Shown here: positions 10,377-21,989 of the stretch, piece after piece
How positions within the stretch are numbered: position 1 is the first letter of the stretch
Layout of the letters: each line of letters begins with the position of its first letter
From: Symbiodinium natans
Taxonomy: Eukaryota; Sar; Dinophyceae; Suessiales; Symbiodiniaceae
Length of the DNA: 64,000 bases
Direction: 5' to 3'
Assembly: GCA_905221605.1 (NCBI GenBank)
Contig: CAJNDS010002278.1
Coordinates: 1-64,000 of the forward strand
Position numbers and translations under genes: made by a program
The notes under the pieces: generated by a model
The model's database searches: none
Seen by the model: the letters and a program-made list of their open reading frames with translations, nothing else
What the model was told of the DNA's origin: nothing

Positions 10377-10457
10377 GTATCCTGAAGACCTTCTTCAACG
10401 CCGTGGACTACGTCAGCGGCCGGGAGCTGTACGGAGAGATGAGCCCCTTGGGGCCCG
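10377..10457 (+). CDS. exon-like island, product unknown
   Basis: From an AGCCAG acceptor, reading ILKTFFNAVDYVSGRELYGE and MSPLGP. The frame meets TAA at 10459, so it is either a terminal exon or ends at a GA donor (CCCG|GATAAAG), which some dinoflagellate introns use. G/T-rich DNA follows. Confidence 0.55.
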
Positions 10458-10497
10458 GATAAAGTTTTCTTTGTTTGCTGTTTTGTTGTTTGTTTGT

Positions 10498-10680
10498 GTT
10501 TTTTTTTTTTTTTGGGGGGGGGGGGGGTTGGGCGTTTGGGGCTTTTGTTTTTTTCTTGGTGGGGGCTTTTTTTTTCCGGGTTTTTTGGGGATTTTGGGTG
10601 GTTTTTTTGTGGGGGGGGGGGGGGGCTATGTGGGATTTGGGGATTTTGGGGTTTTGGGGATTTGGGGATTGTGGGGTTTT
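10498..10680 (+). repeat. T-run/G-run low-complexity block
   Basis: A long T run followed by a long G run, then TTTTGGGG-rich sequence grading into TTTAGGG. Frames open through it are artefacts. Similar T-to-G blocks occur at 500-545 and 3895-3920. Confidence 0.85.
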
Positions 10681-10838
10681 GGGGTTTAGGGTTTACGAGG
10701 TTTAGGGTCTACATGGTTTAGGGTTTGGGGTTTGGGCTTGAGGTTCAGCCGTTAGGGGTTCAGGGACTCACCTGGGGCATATAGAAGGATACTCGGGCCT
10801 ATGCCCTAAACCCTAAACCCTAAACCCTAAACCCCAAG

Positions 10839-10936
10839 CTTCAAGGCCAAGATGTCTTAGAGCAGCAGATGGACAAAGACTTCGGCTTCTGCTTGGACCA
10901 GGCAGCTGAGAGAATTCGGGGGTTGGGAGGCATCCA
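10839..10936 (+). CDS. exon-like island with telomeric-repeat donor
   Basis: Reads LQGQDVLEQQMDKDFGFCLD and QAAERIRGLGGI, an amphipathic helical composition. CCCTAAA array and CCCCAAG acceptor upstream; donor CATCCA|GTTTAGGG. One of the strongest islands. Confidence 0.6.
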
Positions 10937-11038
10937 GTTTAGGGTTTAGGGATTAGGGTTTAGGGTTCAAGTATTTTGAGTAGCTTGGGGGTCCTGACAG
11001 GGCGTACATGATGTAAGGTCAGTTGGCATCTGTGACAG

Positions 11039-11111
11039 CTGCATGCCGGCATGGCACAGAACGCAGATCAGCTAGCGTACGGACAGCCTGCACGTGCTGG
11101 AAACGCGGGAG
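11039..11111 (+). CDS. exon-like island, product unknown
   Basis: From TGACAG to GCGGGAG|GTTGTC, reading LHAGMAQNADQLAYGQPARA. Phases are 0 at the start and 1 at the end. Confidence 0.5.
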
Positions 11112-11283
11112 GTTGTCTAAAGAACTCGACGGCGCACCAGGTGCAGTAGCTCAGAGCCCTGAAGCCTAAAACCATAAACCCCTAAACTCCAAGCCTAACC
11201 CCAAAGCCCAAACCCTAACCCCAAAACCTTAAACCCTAAACCCTAAATCCTAAACCCTAAACCCTAACTCGGTGTGTTGGCAG

Positions 11284-11345
11284 GACATCTGCCCTGTTTG
11301 GCTGTCAGAGCTTGGGGCAGACCTCTCCAGAGGAGAGCTTGGCTG
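11284..11345 (+). CDS. exon-like island, product unknown
   Basis: From TTGGCAG to GGCTG|GTGACC, reading DICPVWLSELGADLSRGELG. CCCTAAA is upstream and TTTAGGG downstream (11399-11490). Confidence 0.55.
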
Positions 11346-11814
11346 GTGACCCGGCGACAGAACCTTGGGGACCAAATGAATCATATACCTGAAATTGGGT
11401 TTAGGGTTCAGGGTTTAGGGTTAGGGTTCAGGGGTTTAGGGTTTAGGTTTAGGGTTTAGGGTTTAGGGTTTAGGGTTTAGGGTTCAGGTATGCCTGGGAT
11501 TGGGTTGGCAGAAGTACATGAAGCAGGGTTCACGTTACTGTTATCGGCGAGTGTATGTAAGGCTCCTTTTTAATTTTGGTGAGTGTATACATTGGGTGTC
11601 CTTTTGGGGATGCAAGAAACCCTAAACCCTAAGTCTTAAACCCTAATCCCTAAACCCTAAACCCTTCTTCATATGACCTCAATGTTAGGGTTCATTTGGT
11701 TTTCACGGACAAGATGAGCTACAGGGCTTGGGTGTAGGCTTCGGGTCCTGGCGTTGTCACATTGCTTTTCAAGCAGCCCTAAACCCTAAGCCCTAAGCCC
11801 TAAACCCTAGGCCC

Positions 11815-12040
11815 TAAAGTTCCCGGCTTTTCCGGGAAGCAGAAGCTATTGCGAGGTGCATGGACCAAGGCCCCAAAGAACCTCAACCCGCAAGCCTCCC
11901 AACTCACCCATAAACAGAAAATGACCCAAACCCTATTTAACCCTAAACCCTAAAACCCTATTCCCTTCATCTTCAGGCCGTGCAGTTTCTTGGTTTCTTA
12001 AGGTCGGCCGGCTGTCGCGGGTCGGGTCTTGCGTGCATAC
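11815..12040 (+). CDS. two weak exon-like islands
   Basis: Around 11840-11870 one frame reads QKLLRGAWTK between GGGAAG and a GC site. Around 11979-12018 one frame reads AVQFLGFLRSAGCR between CTTCAG and CGG|GTCGGG. Both are short and lie between CCCTAAA-type stretches. Confidence 0.3.
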
Positions 12041-12082
12041 ACTTCAGGGACCCTAAACCCCCAAACCCTGTGTTCCCTGCGT

Positions 12083-12135
12083 CGCTGCGCAAGGTTCCAG
12101 AAGGTTTGCAAGTACCTGGTGGCTCGGCAGCGATG
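12083..12135 (+). CDS. exon-like island with telomeric-repeat donor
   Basis: One frame reads RCARFQKVCKYLVARQRW and ends CGATG|GTTTAGGG. The 5' border is unclear. Confidence 0.4.
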
Positions 12136-12437
12136 GTTTAGGGTTTAGGGTTTAGGGTTTAGGGTTTAGGGTTTAGGGTTTGTTGAGGCTGGTTTCGCGT
12201 AGAAGCAAGGCCCAGAACCTCTGACATCCTGAAACCCCGAACTCTATAAGCTGAGAAGCTCTGAGCCCCCGTTGAGGCCTCAGCTCTTTCCGCCTCCTGG
12301 GTTTGGGGTTTAGAGTTTAGGGTTTGAGGTTTAGGGTTTAGGGTTTAGGGTTTAGGGTTGAGGGGGCCCCCAAACCCTACACCCCGATCCCTGAAACCCG
12401 AACGCTTAACCTCCTAACCCCTTAATTTACCCGAAAG

Positions 12438-12512
12438 GAAGCCAAAGACGTCGACTTCGCGTACTGGCCTTTGCTCCTCGGTCCACTTCAGCGGGCCACC
12501 CACCTACTGTAG
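12438..12512 (+). CDS. terminal exon-like island
   Basis: From a CGAAAG acceptor, 24 codons and a TAG stop, reading EAKDVDFAYWPLLLGPLQRA and THLL. It could be the last exon of a small gene. The family is unknown. Confidence 0.45.
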   Translation, partial: EAKDVDFAYWPLLLGPLQRATHLL

Positions 12513-12654
12513 GATGCCGCCCGTACTCTTCTTCCACCTTGACATGTTGTAGTGCCCTCCTTCCGCTCGCTGTTTTTTAAAAGTACCCTTCTTCCCCTTG
12601 ATTAGTGGGTCCGGATCCCCTCTAAGCCTCATTGAGCAACACGGGGGTACGCAG

Positions 12655-12697
12655 CCCTTCGTCTTTTTGGGCCGCTGGGTCAACCGGGGCCTCAAGG
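12655..12697 (+). CDS. short exon-like island with telomeric-repeat donor
   Basis: From a TACGCAG acceptor, reading PFVFLGRWVNRGLK, and ending AAGG|GTTTAGGG. Confidence 0.4.
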
Positions 12698-13165
12698 GTT
12701 TAGGGTTTAGGGCTTAGGGTTTACAGTTTACGGTTTACGGTTTAGGATTTCGTGCACTAGACCCTAAACCGCTTAGGGTTTAGGGTTTAGGGGGCTGAGG
12801 GTTGTTGGCTGTCAAGAGGGGCAAAAAGCCAACCCCAAGTTGAAGGGGGTTTAGGGTTTAGGGTTTAGGGTTTAAGGGGGGGGGGGGGGGTGGGGTTGAA
12901 AAGACTCCTACCCAGAGAAAACGATGTCTGCCTTGGGATGTGCCCCTTCGATTGATAGACTTCTAAGAGGGGGTACGTCAATCCCTATTTAGGACTGTTG
13001 GAAAAACAGTGGAACATCCCAAGGTGTGCCTTTTGAAAAACGCCTTGGAGTTGTTTGAGTATGTTGCCCTTGTTTTTGTACAAGGGTATGTTGGTTGCCC
13101 CAGGTAAGCCCTAGTTGACGCCAACATTTGTCTGGCGTCCTGTAGGGTTGAGGGTTGTGGGAATG

Positions 13166-13362
13166 CATGACCTTGGGGACCAGATGAAACCTAAAATGCT
13201 TATGGTTCATATATAGAAATTATAGTCAGGAGTAGTCTAGGGTAGATGATGATCTGACCCCAATGGTTTATGGTTCATATAGACCTGGATAGGAATTATA
13301 CTCAGTAGTCTAGGGTAGATGATGATATGACCCCAGTTTTCGGGATCATTTGGTCCCCAAAA
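13166..13362. repeat. palindrome family F
   Basis: Starts CCTTGGGGACCAGATGAA and ends TCATTTGGTCCCCAAAAG. The inner part carries a direct repeat of TAGTCTAGGGTAGATGATGAT. Partial relatives lie at 11372, 52932-53092 and 55085-55160. A family A fragment lies just upstream (12975-13025). Confidence 0.75.
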
Positions 13363-13529
13363 GATGCACCCAAAGCACGCGTGAAGGTAGGGGCAAGTCA
13401 TCGGACGCTTTGGGTGCCTAGGGCTTGGGGTGAAGGGGGTTCCTCCCCTGGTGGCTATGTAGGGCTTAGGGTTTAGGGTTCGGGTTTAGGGTTTAGGGTT
13501 TAGGGTTAGGGTCTAGACAAGCTCTTAGA

Positions 13530-13865
13530 TTCAGGTTGCCCTTAGATGTAAGTTGACTTCCTTCAACGCGACAAAAGTGGACCTCAACCAATCAAATGGC
13601 TCTAGGCCTTTTTCTGTGTCTTCTGGTTAGTAGGGGGATCTCGGGTTGCCCAGACAAGGGCCTGCGATCATGATCCTAAAGTTTGTTTCTTTTTCCGGTA
13701 ACTGGGGCCAACCTAGACTCTTCGTAGTTAACTTTTTGCGTAAGAAGCCCAGAAGAATAAGATAACGTATTCATTCTTCCCTATAAGGGCAATATGGGGA
13801 GTGTCATCTTGTGTTTTGTGTAGATCCTGACACAAATAGCAGCTTATAGGCCCCCCTTTCTGTGA
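13530..13865. other. unique stretch, no gene recognised
   Basis: Non-repetitive, moderately AT-rich sequence without a long frame or convincing exon borders. Confidence 0.5.
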
Positions 13866-14047
13866 ACCCTAGACTCACCCTAAACCATTCTAACCCCGAC
13901 GCAAACCCGAAACCCCGCAAAAATCACATCCCGGACCCTAAGCCGCCTAAACCCCAAACCCCAAACCCCAAACCCCAAACCCTAAACCCTAAACCCTAAA
14001 CCCTAAACCCTAAACCCTAAACCCTAAACCCTAAACCCCAAACCAAG

Positions 14048-14130
14048 GAATGTTGGACCGAAGCCGGGCGGCAGCGAAGATGAGTCGCTCGAGCCGCAAT
14101 CGATGTGGGGAGTTGATCTCGAACTTCTGG
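14048..14130 (+). CDS. exon-like island, product unknown
   Basis: From an AACCAAG acceptor, reading NVGPKPGGSEDESLEPQSMW and GVDLELL, to a donor at CTGG|GTTCAGG. CCCTAAA (13976-14040) is upstream; TTTAGGG (14133-14180) is downstream. Confidence 0.55.
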
Positions 14131-14799
14131 GTTCAGGGTTTAGGGTTTAGGGTTTCGGGTTTAGGGTTTAGGGTTTAGGGCGGGGGGTGGGGGGGGGGGT
14201 GTAGGGGTTAGCGGGCTTTGTATACGGTCTAGGGGCTCCTATGGAGCGCTACTGTAGATTCCTGACATCTCTGAGGTTGAGCAACTCTTACTCTGGAAGT
14301 GCTTTAGGGTCTAGGGTTTAGGGTTTAGGGTTTAGGGTTTAGGGTTTAGGGTTTAGGGTTTAGGGTTTAGGGTTTAGGGGGTTTGGGTTTAGGAGGTTTG
14401 GGGGTTTATGGTTTGGGCTTATGGCCTCTTATTCGAGCATGTTGGAGGTCGGAGCCTCTTGTCTCTAAGCCCTGAAGACCTGAAGACTTCGAGCCATCAA
14501 CCTCATACACCCGAATTTCGGGTTTAGGGTTTAAAACCCTCAAACAGAAGTAAGCAGCTCAGTATACTCTAAGCCACCATGAACCCTAAACCCCCAAAAC
14601 CCCAAACTTCAAACCCCAAACCCTAAACCCTAAACCCTAAACCCCAAACCCTAAACCCCAAACCCTAAACCCTAAACCCTAAACCCTAAGCCCTTTTTTG
14701 GGGGATGTAGGCTCCCATAGAAGCTCCTTTAAAGCAAACAAGGGCAGCCTTTTTGTTCCTAGGTTACTCCTGGGTCTAGTTAGGTTTTAGGGTTTTCAG

Positions 14800-14849
14800 G
14801 CCATCTGCAAGAGCCGAAATCGTGCGGTGCATTCGTGCCTTCGTGGAAG
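14800..14849 (+). CDS. exon-like island, product unknown
   Basis: From GGTTTTCAG to GGAAG|GTGGGG, reading AICKSRNRAVHSCLRG. A good pyrimidine tract and acceptor, but short. Confidence 0.4.
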
Positions 14850-15204
14850 GTGGGGGGGAAGGCCGATGAAAGGGTCCACTGACAGCAAGGAAGTGGGGGT
14901 TGATACAGCCTCCGCCCACAAGAAACTGAACCCTAAACTCTCCGAACCCGAAACCCGCAATCCTCAACTGCAAGTCCTACACCCAGTCCGACCAGTGCGT
15001 GCACACAGGCCAGAACTTCAGTTTTTAGGGCCATTCACTACAGAAGTTCTAGACCCCCCGAAACCCAAAATTCTAAACCCTATAAGCCCTATAAAACCTC
15101 TAAACCTGATAATCCCTATAAACCCTATAAACCCTATAAATCCTATAAATCCTATAAACTCTATAAACCCTAAACCCTAAAACACGAGAGACCCTGAGCT
15201 CTAG

Positions 15205-15262
15205 GCCCTACGGAATTTTGACCAACGACTGGCAGCCTCGCTGGGCTGATTTACGGCTGCAG
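15205..15262 (+). CDS. exon-like island, product unknown
   Basis: After CTCTAG, one frame reads PYGILTNDWQPRWADLRLQ and ends at a GC donor (CTGCAG|GCACGC). It is followed by TTTAGGG at 15300-15450. The preceding 15080-15170 is a CTATAAACC tandem repeat. Confidence 0.4.
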
Positions 15263-15452
15263 GCACGCGGACTCAGATGTGCGACGTAGAGAGGGTCTAG
15301 GGGTTTAGGGGTTTAGGGTTTAGAGTTTAGGGTTTAGAGTTTAGGGTTTAGAGGTTTAGGGTTTAGGGTTTAGGGTGTAGAGTTTAGGGTTTAGGGTTTA
15401 GGGTTTAGGGTTGAGGGGTTAGTTAGGGGTTTAGGGGTTTAGGGGTTTGGGG

Positions 15453-15556
15453 TTGGGATGTTCCCCTTCATACTCACAATCCTTAATAGGGATTATTGTA
15501 ACCCCTATTACACTCCCTATGAAGGACTGTCACTACAAGGGAGGACCACATCCCAA
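15453..15556. repeat. palindrome family A
   Basis: TTGGGATGTTCCCCTTCATAC on the left and a diverged arm ending CATCCCAA on the right, with TTAATAGGGATT inside. Poly-G blocks follow at 15713-15778. Confidence 0.8.
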
Positions 15557-15904
15557 TGTGTAGGGGATTTCATGCTCGGGGCTTACTAGTTGGCAATCCC
15601 CTCCCCCTAGTATTAAACTCCCCCTACCCCCTAATATTACCAATCCCCAATATACTAGAATGAAACCCTAAACCCTAAACCCTAAACCCTGAACCCTAAA
15701 CCCTAAACCCTAATGGGGGGGGGGGTGTTTAATATTAGGGGGGGGGGGGGGGGGGTTTAATATAAGGGGGGGGGGGATTACTCTGAAAGGCGATGAGTTG
15801 GAGAACACGAAAATCCCTAAACCGTGGCCCTTTAGGGTTTAGGGTTTAGGGTTTAGGGTTTAGGGTTTGGGGTTTGGGGTTTAGGGTTTAGGGTTTAGGG
15901 TTAA

Positions 15905-16460
15905 GTGGCCGTCATGTGAGGGTTGACGACCTTTAATCTTGTCGTTTCAGGCTCTGGGTTCTGTTCTTTTCATCAGGCTTTTAGGGATTAGGACGCTAAG
16001 CTTTGCGTAAACCCCAGACCACACTTCAGGGTGTGAGGGTTTGCGGCCCCAATCTGGAGGTTCGGGGCTTTTGGGGCTTTATCTAGGGATTATAGGGCCC
16101 TGAGTCTCATGCAAACACCAGACCATGCTTGTGAGTCTAGGTATACATTAGGTGCACATCCCCTGCGCATCCTTCAGCCTAAGCCTGCATCTACTCTCCT
16201 GGAGTTCGTTCTGAAACGGAACCGCGCAAGGTGCCCACAATTACACTTTGACCCCCTAAGCCCTTCAACCCGCATTGCAAAACCAACCCTTTCCAGAATC
16301 CACGCAGCATTGCCACGGACAGCGGCATGCAAAAGGAACTTGTGAACATTCGCGACGCAATGAGGAAAACCGCAGGAAATGACCCCAAGTAGACTCCAAA
16401 CAACAGGGGACACTAATTGACAGAATCGAAAGCGCGCCCCTGAGCCCCCAAACCCCAAGA
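15905..16460. other. unique stretch, no gene recognised
   Basis: Non-repetitive DNA with short frames open on both strands near 16110-16460. None shows convincing borders or a known domain. Confidence 0.4.
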
Positions 16461-16539
16461 AGGCAACCCCTAAACCCTAGACCCTAGACCCTAGACCCTA
16501 AACCCTAAACCCTAAACCCTAAACCCTAAACTCCAAATC

Positions 16540-16985
16540 ATCAGCTCAAAGCAAACCTTTGAGTTCATGGAGCCCTTAAACCGACATGGGTATTCTACTT
16601 TGCAGCAAACTGCCCTTGCAAACAACCCTTACATCCCGAACCCTCATATTTATAGGGTTTCGGGTTTAGGGTGGGGGTTATTCTTGTACAATTACATAGG
16701 AACCCTCAGGGAATAATATTAGTAGTCATTAAGCCCCACTAAAAATCCTAAACCTGAAGGCGTTGTCTTACTGTCAAGCCCTAGCAGACCCAAAGCCCGA
16801 TTTTTTCCAACCTGAATGAACCTTCAGCCCAACTACCGAGGCTTTGAATATACCTGAACTCATCATAAGGAAATTGGTTTAAGTCATGTTTGCTCCTAAA
16901 CTCCAATCCCTAAAGCCCCTTTAAAAGAAGCTAATTGCCCTTAAACACCGGCACCCTGAACCCTATATCTACAATCTGAAACCTA
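16540..16985. other. unique and degenerate telomere-like DNA
   Basis: A mixture of AT-rich unique sequence and diverged CCCTAAA-like units. No gene was seen. Confidence 0.4.
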
Positions 16986-17045
16986 TGAACCCTAAACCTT
17001 AAAAGCCCCCCCCCCCCCCCCCCCCGCGCCCTTGCAACTGGCAAG

Positions 17046-17118
17046 GCACTGCGTCGCCTGGGCCATGGGCCTCTACTTCCACTACCCCGGCGCTCGCTGC
17101 CGACGGCGAGGCGCCGAG
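17046..17118 (+). CDS. exon-like island, product unknown
   Basis: From an ACTGGCAAG acceptor, reading HCVAWAMGLYFHYPGARCRR. It is very GC-rich with strong codon bias. A C-run precedes and a G-run follows. The 3' border is unclear. Confidence 0.5.
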
Positions 17119-17428
17119 GGGGGGGGGGGTTAGGGGGCTTAGGGTTTATGAATTTATCAAAGGTGTAGGCATGATTGGGGCTTATGTCATGGTTTGAGGG
17201 ATTTGGGCTTATGGGGGATTAGGGCATTTTTGTCCTAGGGTCTCTTGTGTTTGGTCGTTTTTTGTTTAAGGGCACTAGGATTTGACAGGTGCTGTTGGTT
17301 AATAGGGCCTATAGGCTTTTTGGGGTTTCGGGTTTGCCTCACCCTACCTCCTCTCCCACAGGCCCTAGACCCCAAACCCAGAGCTGCAGACGCCAAACCC
17401 TCAAAACAAGACCCTGCAGCACACGGGT

Positions 17429-17511
17429 TTAGGGTTTAGGGTTTAGGGTTTAGGGTTTAGGGTTTAGGGTTTAGGGTTTAGGGTTTAGGGTTTAGGGTTT
17501 AGGGTTTAGGG
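17429..17511 (+). repeat. interstitial telomeric array (TTTAGGG)n
   Basis: About 12 perfect units. It lies upstream of the first Ubl-ankyrin paralogue, with 340 bp of unique DNA between. Confidence 0.97.
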
Positions 17512-17849
17512 TGCTTTTTGTTTCACGTGGCATTCGACTGAATCCGACTGAATTCTTGTGGAGCGTGGGGTAGGAACGAGGGGTGAGATGGGGAGGTGTA
17601 ACTGAGGCCCTGCAGGCCTAGTAGGTTATAACCAAGCTGAAGTACGACCGGCTTTTGTCATAAACTACAGGTTCGGGGCTTATAGATTTCAATCGTAGAA
17701 GCAAAGCTCCTGTACCGGGCCAGCTGGCAGAGAGGAGGTTGTGCGCCAGCACGCCGTGCAATGTAGGATGGAACATGAATCTGGATATGCAGCCATGCCG
17801 GCAAGCTCTAGGATGCCCGCAATAGTTCAAGGCTTTTCCTTCCTCGGGG

Positions 17850-18927
17850 ATGCTGTGTATCCGCATGATCTCGGGTGAAGAGGTGGCGGCCGTGCCTTTG
17901 GAGGAGGCAAGCAGTGCGAGGGAAGTGAAGCGGCTCTTGCACCATGTACACGGCCTTCCTCCACGCTTCCAGCAGAGGCTCGTCCTCAATGGCGCCAGTC
18001 TGGATGATGCTGACAAGCTCGACTCGCCCGTGGACCTTGAACTCGTCGTGGTTCCTTTCTCCAGTGCTTCGCAGGCTGAAGTGGACGAGCTCATAGAAGC
18101 TGCCTGCAATGGCTCAGTGAAGCAGGCAGGTGTTTGCAACTTGACAGCCCAATCACATGAATTATCCTGACAACCGGATAGTCTAGGGCGGAGCCACAGT
18201 GAAAACTCAACGATCCCTCTAGTTCGAATCATCAACTTGTCGAGGTCGAGTCGCTACTGCAGCTACCCCAAGATCCAAACGTGGCCAACAATGGCACCAC
18301 AGCCCTGATGTTGGCAGCTCACAGAGGCCACGTTGAGGTCGTGCGTTTGCTGCTGGAGGCCGGCGCCGACAAGGAGGTGGCCGACCGCGATGGCACCACA
18401 GCCCTGATGCGGGCCGCTCGTTGGGGGCGCTCTGAGGTCGTGCGTTTGCTTCTGGAGGCTGGCGCCGACAAGGAGGTGGCCAACAACGAAGGCGCCACAG
18501 CCCTGATTATGGCAGCTGGCGCGGAACATCTGGAAGTCTTGCGTCTACTGTTGGAGGCCGGCGCCGACAAGGAGGTGGCCAACGACGTGGGCGACACAGC
18601 CCTGATGAGGGCCGCTCTTTGCGGCCACGTTAAGGTCGTGCGTTTGCTGCTGGAGGCTGGCACAGACAAGGACATGGCCGACAACAAGGGCGACACAGCC
18701 TGATGTTTGCAGCTCAAAGAGGCTACGTTGGGGTCGCGCTTTCGCTGCTCGAGGCCGGCGCCGACAAGGACGTGGCCAACAATATCAGTGGCGCCACAGT
18801 CCTGATTTCTGCAGCTGCAGAAAGCCACGTTGAGGCGGTGCGTTTGCTGCTGAAGGCCGGCAGCACGCCACAGCCCAGATGTTGGCAGCTCGAAGAGGCT
18901 ACGTTGAGCTTGTTCTCTCTTCATTGA
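17850..18927 (+). pseudogene. Ubl-ankyrin paralogue 1, frameshifted
   Basis: Exon 1 (17850-18131, 94 codons) starts MLCIRMISGEEVAAVPLEEA and has the beta-grasp ubiquitin-like pattern shared with the copies at 24259 and 42336 (LPPRFQQRLVLNGASLDD). A GT-AG intron (18132-18244) follows, at the same place as in the paralogues. Exon 2 starts VESLLQLPQDPNV and encodes about six ankyrin repeats of the form ADKEVADRDGTTALM..EVVRLLLEAG. At 18695-18702 the sequence has GCCTGATG where the other repeats have GCCCTGATG. This one-base loss creates a TGA. The repeats resume in the next frame and then break again near 18865, where part of a repeat is missing. It is a pseudogene unless the first gap is a sequencing error. 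The role of this dinoflagellate family is unknown; ankyrins usually bind proteins. Confidence 0.8.
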
Positions 18928-19437
18928 GTTCGGAGTGGGGAGGCATGCACCTGGAGCAAGCAACCTTTAGAGTATCAGCGCCCTGAGGCCAGACGCCTGA
19001 TGCCAGTGCGATCCAGCCGGCCCTCAAATGAAAGAGCGCACTCTCTCTCTCTCTCTCACACACACCCTTATAATTGTTACGGAAACGTCCATCCAGCAAC
19101 TCCACAGTCCCTACTCAGGCATGTTTTTTCGCGGGGGTGCGGGCAGGGTGCAGGGTCGATATAGGCTTGATGGCCCTAAGCTCTCCGTCGCCCTGAGCCC
19201 GATAAACCCTATAGGAATCGCCTTTGGACGCAGTTTGTTACGTCTGGCTATTGTTCTGTTGTTTTGAGGGTTTTAGGGGTTAGGGAAACGCCAGTCACAC
19301 ATTCCGGGCAGAGACAGGAATGAAGTTCCTGGTTTGCAGGATACCTTCATCAAGAAAGCTCCCTTCCATGACCCGGCGCGCTCCCCACCCAACATTAAAA
19401 CCTATAGACCCTAAACCCTAGAAGACCCCCACGCCAG

Positions 19438-19498
19438 GCGCCCGTTGCAGTTGACCCCGCGGTTGCGAGCCGCGACCTTCGACGGCCGGCGGCGTCAG
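19438..19498 (+). CDS. exon-like island
   Basis: From ACGCCAG to GTCAG with a GGTTTC border. Two frames are open (APVAVDPAVASRDLRRPAAS or RRPLQLTPRLRAATFDGRR), so coding status is uncertain. Confidence 0.3.
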
Positions 19499-20094
19499 GG
19501 TTTCACCACCTTTAGACCCCCAAGCTCGCAGTAGAATGATCGCACGCAGGGCCTCTATAATCTCTATAGTTCTAGGGTTCAGTTTTTGTTTTTAAGGTTC
19601 TGGAAGAAAAGGAGCAGCCATGGCCTCTATGAATCGGAGTTTTGTGGGGCTGTTATTATGCAAGTGTGTTGGCCTCCTTGGGGTTTTCCAGGTGGCTTCG
19701 TTTTTCAGGGCTTTCTTGGCTTCTACCCTAAGGCCTTTTAGCCCTCAAAAGCCCCCAGAACCCTTGCTAGGAGGTACAAGTCCTTCTGTACGAGGGTCCT
19801 TGGAGCCTTTGACCTCTCCCAAGGCACCCCGTCCTTGACAAACAAAAACACCCCACTTAAGTTGGGTCAGATGCATCTTACCCTGAACCCATGTGGGATG
19901 CATCTAGCCACAAAAAAACCCTGACCTCAAAACACCAAAGCCCTAAAACCCTCAACCCTCAACCCAACATATACCCTCACCCCAAACGTCGCCCCGCCCG
20001 CCCCCTAAACCCTCAACCCTAAGCCCTAAACCCTAAACCCCGAACCCCGAACCCCGAACCCCAAACCCTAAACCCTAAACCCTACACAACGCAG

Positions 20095-20164
20095 GCTTCT
20101 CTCCCAGCCCGGCGGCGAAGGGCTCTCCCGATGCTGTGAACTTCCCCTTCTCACCGGGCCTGGG
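20095..20164 (+). CDS. exon-like island, product unknown
   Basis: From a CAACGCAG acceptor, reading FSPSPAAKGSPDAVNFPFSP and GLG, ending near a possible GC donor. CCCTAAA lies upstream and TTTAGGG downstream (20185). Confidence 0.45.
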
Positions 20165-21355
20165 GCCCTGCGCTCTAAACCCTATAGGGTTTAGGGTTTA
20201 GGGTTTAGGGTTAACCCTGAAACTTTGAACCCTAAACCCCTACACCCCCAAACCCCTAAAACCCCCAGACCCCTAAACCCCAAACCCCTAAACCCCCCAA
20301 ACCCCTAAATCCCTAAGCCCCCGAATGCCATAAACCGTTGGGAGCAGTTTGGGTTCTGGAACCCCCGGTGTAAGAAGAGCAGCTTTTTAGGGCTCAAGTG
20401 TGTAAGGCTGGGATATAGGGATTATAGGAGTGTGTACTAGAATCCCTATTAAGGACTGTGAGTATAAGGGGGGTCTGCCCACAATAGCAAGTTGGGTGGC
20501 TGACTCATGAGAACAGCTGGGGATGGGGAAGAGGGGTGCTGGAGAGATCGCCTGATCGATCGAAGTCTCCAACCTTCCCTTGTATAGGCCCTTATATGCC
20601 AGCTACTCTGCTTTTACATATATACACACATATGTATTGGTTTGTTTTTTAAGATCTACACACACACACATTCTGCGAGGCTTATGCAGGTCTTATGTGA
20701 GTCTTTCGTGCGGGGCAGCGCCACAATAGCTTTCAATCCGAATTTCAATCCTGAAGAGTTTCATCCACGACTGGAGCAAAGAACGACGTGCTTTACCATG
20801 GATGCCCTGGTGCAGTCTGCGAGCGTTGTGGGAGAATCGACAAAGGAGCCGTAGCCGGGCCACGTAAACCAAGCGAATCGAGTTCCACTTGCTCCTGAAA
20901 GAGCCTGTCATTTTTTCTTCCTTACGGGATTTCAACCTTATACTTCGGGTCATATTGTAGATACCCTTTGGGGTCTCATTTACGCAACCCGCTGTAGTCG
21001 GAGCATGGCGCTCCCGGGATCATGTGCGATCCATCTGGGGAAGGGGGGGGGGAAGGGGAATGCCTTAAACCCTAAGCCTTTGAATGCTGCCTCCACTCAT
21101 CAGAAGGTTACTATAGCTTGTTATTGTCAGCCCCTCATATTGGCCTTTAGACCATGCTGTCAGTGGGAGTGGGGGGGGGGGGAGTCCCCATCACGCCCTC
21201 CCTGAACCCGAAAACCCCAAACCCCAAACCCCTAAACCTAAACCCGAAACTACACCCCTAAACCCCTAAACCCCAATTAAACCCCTAAACCTAAACCCGA
21301 AACCCTAATTAAACCCCTAAAACCCAAACCCCTAAACCCTAAACCCCAAATTCAG

Positions 21356-21435
21356 GATCCATGGCAACTGCCACTCCGAGCTGCTATGGGGACGTGGACG
21401 AGGCGCGGGCCCCCCCCACTTCGTCAGAAACATGG
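21356..21435 (+). CDS. exon-like island
   Basis: From an ATTCAG acceptor, reading SMATATPSCYGDVDEARAPP and TSSETW, to ATGG|GTTAGG. It contains an internal ATG (SMAT) that could be a start. Confidence 0.4.
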
Positions 21436-21864
21436 GTTAGGGCGTCCTGGGCACTCAATGAATCTAGTAGTTGCGGTCGCATGTACCCTCAACCCTAAAT
21501 TCTAAACCCTAAACTCCCTAAACTCCCTAACCTCCCTAAACCCTAAACCATAAAATCCTAAACCCTAAACCCTAAACCCTGTCCTAAACTACCTCAAACC
21601 CCACGGCTCCTCCCCGAAACACCATAAACCCTAAACTCCCTAAACCCTAAAGTGCGGCTGAGGGCTCGCTACCACGTGAGAGCGCGAAGCCGTCCGAGCG
21701 CTCAGCGAGCGACCAGACCACACGCCACGTGCAGCCCAGGTAAAGCTGTGGCTGCTGAACGCCTTGGCAAGATGAGCACACAGCTGTGCGCGTCAGGCGG
21801 TCGAGCCTTTGAGTGTCAAAGGTTCAAACCCTAAACCCAAGCACCCCGTGCCGGCGCCGCCAAC

Positions 21865-21865
<1 letters not shown>

Positions 21866-21930
<65 letters not shown>
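21866..21930. repeat. 65-base poly-C homopolymer
   Basis: An uninterrupted run of C on the plus strand. Length may vary between reads or alleles. It gives poly-Pro or poly-Gly frames that are not genes. Confidence 0.97.
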
Positions 21931-21989
21931 TGCCCCACCCCTGCCCCTCCTGCCCTGCCTCCAGGGTAAAAATCTGGAAACAAGATGAG

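Noticed and set aside
10471-10721. Phe/Gly-rich frames near 10.5 kb
   Set aside because: They arise from the T-run and G-run block in three frames at once.
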